The translations under genes and the position numbers were made by a program. The notes below the pieces were generated by a model. It was not told where the DNA came from. It made no database searches and was given only the letters and a program-made list of their open reading frames with translations. DNA of 10,236 nucleotides from Verrucomicrobiota bacterium (lineage in GTDB: Bacteria; Verrucomicrobiota; Verrucomicrobiia; Opitutales; Opitutaceae), in contig JAFAAS010000002.1 of the NCBI GenBank assembly GCA_023426435.1, positions 1-10,236 of the forward strand. The letters are read 5' to 3'. Each line of letters begins with the position of its first letter. Position 1 is the stretch's first letter. This document shows positions 7,525 through 10,236 of the stretch, piece by piece.

Positions 7525-7592
7525 GGGGGAAAAAGGGAAGAAGCGGACGCTTCTCGTCTGTCGCTCGCGACGCCCCACCGCAAGCCGCCACC

Positions 7593-7612
7593 GCTACGTA
7601 TTTCTGCGTAGC
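7593..7612. repeat. Imperfect hairpin in the 144-base divergent spacer
   Basis: GCTACGTA (7593-7600) pairs with TGCGTAGC (7605-7612) over 8 bp, including one G-T pair, around the loop TTTC. It lies midway in the spacer between the Sel1 gene (start 7524) and the RDD gene (start 7669), where both promoters must be. It may be an operator, a dispersed palindrome or chance. The rest of the spacer (7525-7668) has no convincing -35/-10 pair. A second small inverted repeat (GAAGC at 7540-7544 with GCTTC at 7549-7553) would fall in the Sel1 leader. Confidence 0.35.
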
Positions 7613-7668
7613 CCGCCTCATCGCGCCCTCCCATTGACGCCCCGCCCTCCCTTCGCTTCGTTCCGCCC

Positions 7669-8427
7669 ATGTTCACCATCATCGGCGGCGACGGAAAAGA
7701 ATACGGTCCAGCCAGCGTTGAACAAATCCGCTCCTGGATCGCAGGCGGTCGCGCCAACTTCGACACCCGCGCAAAACTCGCCGGCACCGACGACTGGCGC
7801 ACCCTCGGCGACTTCCCCGAATTCAACCCCGCCGCGGGCGCACCTCCCCTCATCCCCACCCTGCCCGCCAACATTCCTCCACTTCCTTCATCCACCGCCG
7901 CCACCGCCGCCTCAGCCGAAGCCGTCGAACTCGCCGAACGCGGCCCGCGCCTCCTCGCGCGCTTCATCGACTGGACGCTCGAAATCCTCTTCTGCCTCCC
8001 AGGCCTTCTCATCCTCGGCCCCGAATTCGCCGAAATCATCAGCGCCAGCATGCAGGGCATCGAGCCCGATCCCGAACAATACGACATGACCCGCCTCGGA
8101 CTCGGCGGACTCGTCACTTTCGTCGGCTGGCTCATCCTTCTGATCATCCAGGTCCTTCTCCTCAGCACCCGCAGCCAGTCCATCGGCAAGATCATCGCCA
8201 AGGTCCGCGTCGCCCGCATCGACGGCACCAAACCCGGCTTCCTCTACGCCTGGTTCCTCCGCGAAGCCCTCATCACTTTCGCCGGCATCATCCTCAGCCT
8301 CCTCCCCATCATCGGACCTCTCCTTCTCCGACCCGCGTTTCACCTCACCGATTGGTGCCTCATTTTCCGCGACGACCGCCGCTGCCTCCACGACCTCATC
8401 GCCGGCACCCAGGTCATCAAAGCCTGA
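7669..8427 (+). CDS. DUF4339 (GYF_2) plus RDD-family membrane protein
   Basis: A 252-residue protein in two parts. Residues 1-52 match the GYF_2/DUF4339 domain: Gly13-Pro14 followed by a helix with Trp23, then DDWRTLGDFPEF with Trp43. A Pro/Ala-rich linker (about 53-85) leads to an RDD domain (about 90-252): GPRLLARFIDW carries the family Arg and Asp, QSIGKIIAKVRV(169-181) is the typical GQ.xGK loop, and DDRRCLHDLIAGT near the end supplies the second Asp. Hydrophobic segments lie at about 103-120, 144-166 and 197-220. RDD proteins are inner-membrane proteins, some linked to ion or solute transport; DUF4339 is usually a cytoplasmic ligand-binding module. The combination recurs in many bacteria, but the function is not known. 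ATG chosen because the GYF_2 fold begins at once; no Shine-Dalgarno upstream. It runs divergently from the Sel1 gene and convergently to the dehydrogenase. Confidence 0.85.
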   Translation: MFTIIGGDGKEYGPASVEQIRSWIAGGRANFDTRAKLAGTDDWRTLGDFPEFNPAAGAPPLIPTLPANIPPLPSSTAATAASAEAVELAERGPRLLARFIDWTLEILFCLPGLLILGPEFAEIISASMQGIEPDPEQYDMTRLGLGGLVTFVGWLILLIIQVLLLSTRSQSIGKIIAKVRVARIDGTKPGFLYAWFLREALITFAGIILSLLPIIGPLLLRPAFHLTDWCLIFRDDRRCLHDLIAGTQVIKA

Positions 8428-8440
8428 GCATCGCCCCACG

Positions 8441-8471
8441 TCGTGCTCGTGACTCGTAATCGTGCTCGTGC
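8441..8471. repeat. Short hexamer-type tandem repeat in a convergent spacer
   Basis: The 74-base spacer between the RDD and dehydrogenase stop codons contains five copies of a TCGTxx hexamer (starting at 8441, 8447, 8454, 8460 and 8466), with one extra C between the second and third. Within it the 11-mer TCGTGCTCGTG occurs twice, at 8441-8451 and 8460-8470. Not coding as far as I can see. No clear terminator stem is visible in the spacer. Confidence 0.6.
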
Positions 8472-8501
8472 TCCCTCTCGCAGCGCGCACCCGCCAGCCG
8501 C

Positions 8502-9482
8502 TCACACCACCCGATTCTTCAACTCCGCTCCTCCTCGCTCCCACGCCTCCAAATTCTCCAGGAAAAGCTCCACCAGCGCCTCATCCTGATCATGCCGCCC
8601 GCCCGCCGTGTGCGGCGTGATGAAACAGTTCTTCGTGCTCCACAACGCATGCTCCGGCGGCAACGGCTCCGGCTCCATCACATCCAGATACGCCGCATCC
8701 AGCCGCCCCGTCTCCAACGCCTCGATCAACGCCCGCTGATCTACCGTCGTCCCGCGCCCAACATTATAGAAACGCGCGCCGCGCTTGAAACACGCCAGCC
8801 GCCGCGCATTCACGAAATCCTTCGTCTCGTCGTTATCGGGCAGGATGTTCACCACATGATCCGCCTCCCCCAGCGCACTGCTCAATTGCTCCATCGCAAT
8901 GATCCGCACCGCGCTCTCGCTCTTCGCCTGACGCCGCAGCGCCACAATCTTCATCCGAAACGGCGCCAATAGCTCCACCAGCCGCTGCCCAATCGCGCCA
9001 AATCCCAGCAGCAAAACCGTCTGCCCGTTCAACAACCGCGACGCCGCCCGCCGCTCGTAATAATCCCACGTCCGCTCCCCGCGCTGCACCTCCAGCGACT
9101 GCGGCAACTGCCGCGCCAGCCCCAACATCATCGCCAGCACGTGCTGCGCGCACGGTTCCGCAAACACCGCCGACGCATTCGTCAACGCGCCGCCGCGCCG
9201 ACGCAGCGCCTCCTTCAAATCCTCCCGATCATACCGCGTGTAACCCGCCGTCGTCAGCGCGATCCACTTCAACCGCTCGCATCGAAAACAGTCCTCCACC
9301 GCCGGCTGTCCAAACGCCACATCCGCCTCCGCGATCCCCGGATCGCTCTCGCCGCCCGCCAGCACCGACGCATTCGCCACCTTCGCCTCCACCAGCCGAT
9401 GTCCGCGCGCCTTCAGCATTTCCCGCAGCCGCGCATCCGCCTCGTCCTTCAGTTTCGCATTGCACCAGATCGTAAGACTCAT
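8502..9482 (-). CDS. D-isomer-specific 2-hydroxyacid dehydrogenase
   Basis: A 326-residue NAD(P)-dependent oxidoreductase of the D-2-hydroxyacid dehydrogenase family, full length for the family. The NAD-binding Rossmann motif LLGFGAIGQ is at 158-166, followed by the substrate/cofactor segment VVNILPDNDETKDF (210-223). The catalytic triad is in place: Arg243 in NVGRGTTVD, Glu272 in LDVMEPEPLP and His291 in ITPHTAGG. Residues about 75-125 (ALTTAGYTRYD, AEPCAQHVLAMMLGLAR) link the two domains. Members interconvert 2-keto acids and D-2-hydroxy acids in the cytoplasm (glycerate, lactate, phosphoglycerate and others); the motifs do not settle the substrate. There is no ACT regulatory domain as found in some phosphoglycerate dehydrogenases. 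It is last in a leftward cluster, 28 bases after the lipoprotein gene, and has T7 a few bases before its ATG instead of a Shine-Dalgarno. Confidence 0.9.
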   Translation of the reverse strand: MSLTIWCNAKLKDEADARLREMLKARGHRLVEAKVANASVLAGGESDPGIAEADVAFGQPAVEDCFRCERLKWIALTTAGYTRYDREDLKEALRRRGGALTNASAVFAEPCAQHVLAMMLGLARQLPQSLEVQRGERTWDYYERRAASRLLNGQTVLLLGFGAIGQRLVELLAPFRMKIVALRRQAKSESAVRIIAMEQLSSALGEADHVVNILPDNDETKDFVNARRLACFKRGARFYNVGRGTTVDQRALIEALETGRLDAAYLDVMEPEPLPPEHALWSTKNCFITPHTAGGRHDQDEALVELFLENLEAWERGGAELKNRVV

Positions 9483-9510
9483 CGCAAAAAAAGCCGACCG
9501 TCCCCCGCCG

Positions 9511-9939
9511 TCACCGTTCCCCCGGAACTTCCACGATCACCGTCATCTCGCTGCCCACGTTCCCGAGCGTCACCGGATGCGCCGTCTTGGTCATGAAGGT
9601 CAGCCGGCCTCGAATCGAAATCCGCGCCTCCACCTCCACGCTCCCGCGCAACACCGGATCCTCCGCCCGAAACTCGATCCGAAAGGGCACCGGCATCCGC
9701 CCGGGATTCTTGATCGTCTCCTCGCCCAGCACTTCCGCCCGCTGCACGCCGTCGCCGCGGTCCACCACTTGTATCCAAACTTCTGATTCCTCCGGCAGCG
9801 GCCCGCCGCCCGACGCCGTCGTGACCACGCCTTCGAGCACCCGATCGCCAAAGCCCGAGGTCGTCGTGTCCAGATGCTCGCAACCCGACCCCAGCAGGCC
9901 GGCCATCACACACAACACCAGGGCGATCGTTTTCATCAT
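9511..9939 (-). CDS. YbaY/YscW-family lipoprotein
   Basis: A 142-residue protein with a lipoprotein signal peptide: MMKTIALVLCVMAGLLGSGC, with the lipidated Cys expected at residue 20. The lipobox has Gly rather than Leu at -3, slightly off consensus. The mature part (about 33-140) reads LEGVV...LPEESEVWIQVVD, then PGRMPVPFRIEF, VEVEARISIRGRLTFMTKTAHPVTL and MTVIVEVP. This is the layout of the YbaY/YscW lipoprotein family (an Ig-like beta-sandwich with a pattern of 'P..a.v.V.l.D....PFrieyd...i....Y...ari...g.l...td...V'). YscW is a pilotin for type III secretion, but YbaY-type proteins are widespread without such systems, and none is seen here. Likely membrane-anchored in the periplasm. The start ATG overlaps the stop of the upstream gene as ATGA (9939-9936), suggesting translational coupling. 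A second in-frame ATG follows at once. Confidence 0.75.
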   Translation of the reverse strand: MMKTIALVLCVMAGLLGSGCEHLDTTTSGFGDRVLEGVVTTASGGGPLPEESEVWIQVVDRGDGVQRAEVLGEETIKNPGRMPVPFRIEFRAEDPVLRGSVEVEARISIRGRLTFMTKTAHPVTLGNVGSEMTVIVEVPGER

Positions 9940-10236
9940 GAAGCGGAAAAGCCCCGCAGTGAACCGATGCGTCCGTTGATGTCAGCAACCAACTCCGTGT
10001 GTTCGCGCGCCTCCCGCCCATCCGCTCGCACCAGCCCGCTTCCAAACGGCGCCCGCTCTCCCGCCCGATCCCGCCACCGCGCCCACGAATAACCCAGCAC
10101 CGCCGGCGACGCGATCGTCCGGCGCAATTCCTTCCGCCCTTTGCGCAACATCCGCTCCACCGTCGTCAACCGACTCCCGCGCCCGCCATAAAATTCCTCC
10201 CGCGCCCAACAAAAATCCCCCCCCCCCCCCCGCCCC
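9936..10236 (-). CDS. C-terminal fragment, possible glycoside hydrolase-like protein (partial)
   Basis: The frame ending with TGA at 9938-9936 stays open to the window edge, giving 99 residues with no need for a start inside the window. A TTG at 10167-10169 is only an internal candidate. The last ~60 residues, with ASPAVLGYSWARWRDR, FGSGLVRADG and HTELVADINGRI, resemble the end of agarase/beta-galactosidase-type TIM-barrel hydrolases. There a GY.WF...D strand is followed by a G(L/F)V.. strand and a final helix ending in (V/I)N.R. This similarity is by pattern only; no catalytic residue is visible. Evidence that the frame is real: the 4-nt ATGA overlap with the lipoprotein gene and a protein-like composition. 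The part beyond 10217 runs through a C15 tract and codes for glycines, so that segment may be affected by sequencing error. Confidence 0.55.
   Translation of the reverse strand, partial: GRGGGGDFCWAREEFYGGRGSRLTTVERMLRKGRKELRRTIASPAVLGYSWARWRDRAGERAPFGSGLVRADGREAREHTELVADINGRIGSLRGFSAS
10217..10231. repeat. C15 homopolymer near the right edge
   Basis: Fifteen consecutive C on the plus strand, then G and four more C to the window end. It lies inside the open frame of the partial gene. A tract like this can be a true phase-variable run, but at a sequence edge it is more often an assembly or read artefact. Confidence 0.7.

Noticed and set aside
7524..7578. GTG at 7576-7578 as the Sel1 gene start
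   Set aside because: It adds an Arg-rich 18-residue extension before a good signal peptide that begins at the ATG at 7522-7524.
9483..9510. T7 run before the dehydrogenase as the tail of an intrinsic terminator after the lipoprotein gene
   Set aside because: No stable stem precedes the T run on the minus strand and the gap is only 28 bases; continued transcription is more likely.

Overview
The window is GC-rich (roughly 65% by eye) bacterial DNA with seven protein-coding genes, two cut by the window edges, and no RNA genes or CRISPR. The mix of an IS5-type element, a TonB-family transducer, a CRS1/YhbY protein, a giant Sel1-repeat protein, a DUF4339-RDD membrane protein and a possible glycoside hydrolase fits a Gram-negative environmental bacterium. 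A lineage such as Verrucomicrobia (Opitutales) is my inference, supported by high GC and the near absence of Shine-Dalgarno sequences, but no taxonomic marker is present.

Layout. 1-174: left end of an IS5-family insertion sequence (terminal repeat, promoter and first 41 codons of the transposase, all reading leftward). It abuts the 3' end of a TonB-family gene (minus, 174-956), and the stop codon of that gene uses the first base of the element. 957-1089: divergent intergenic space. 1090-1395: YhbY-like RNA-binding protein (plus). A perfect 8-bp hairpin starts right after its stop codon, between it and the convergent 3' end of the next gene. 1426-7524: one 2032-residue secreted Sel1-like-repeat protein (minus), about 60% of the window. 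7525-7668: divergent spacer with an imperfect hairpin. 7669-8427: DUF4339 plus RDD membrane protein (plus). 8428-8501: convergent spacer with a hexamer-type repeat. 8502-10236: leftward cluster of a possible glycoside hydrolase C-terminus (cut by the right edge), a YbaY/YscW-like lipoprotein overlapping it by an ATGA, and a D-2-hydroxyacid dehydrogenase.

How the genes work together. Only the right-hand cluster looks like an operon: same strand, 4-nt overlap, then a 28-nt gap. The TonB, YhbY, Sel1 and RDD genes alternate in strand and are probably separate transcription units. TonB (inner membrane to periplasm), the Sel1 protein (exported), the RDD protein (inner membrane) and the lipoprotein all point to the cell envelope, but no shared pathway can be shown.

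No clear undescribed defence or mobile system is visible. The most notable items are the IS junction that provides the TonB stop codon, the very large Sel1 protein with a higher-order TPR+Sel1 repeat and two non-repeat segments, and the small structured repeats in the intergenic spaces.
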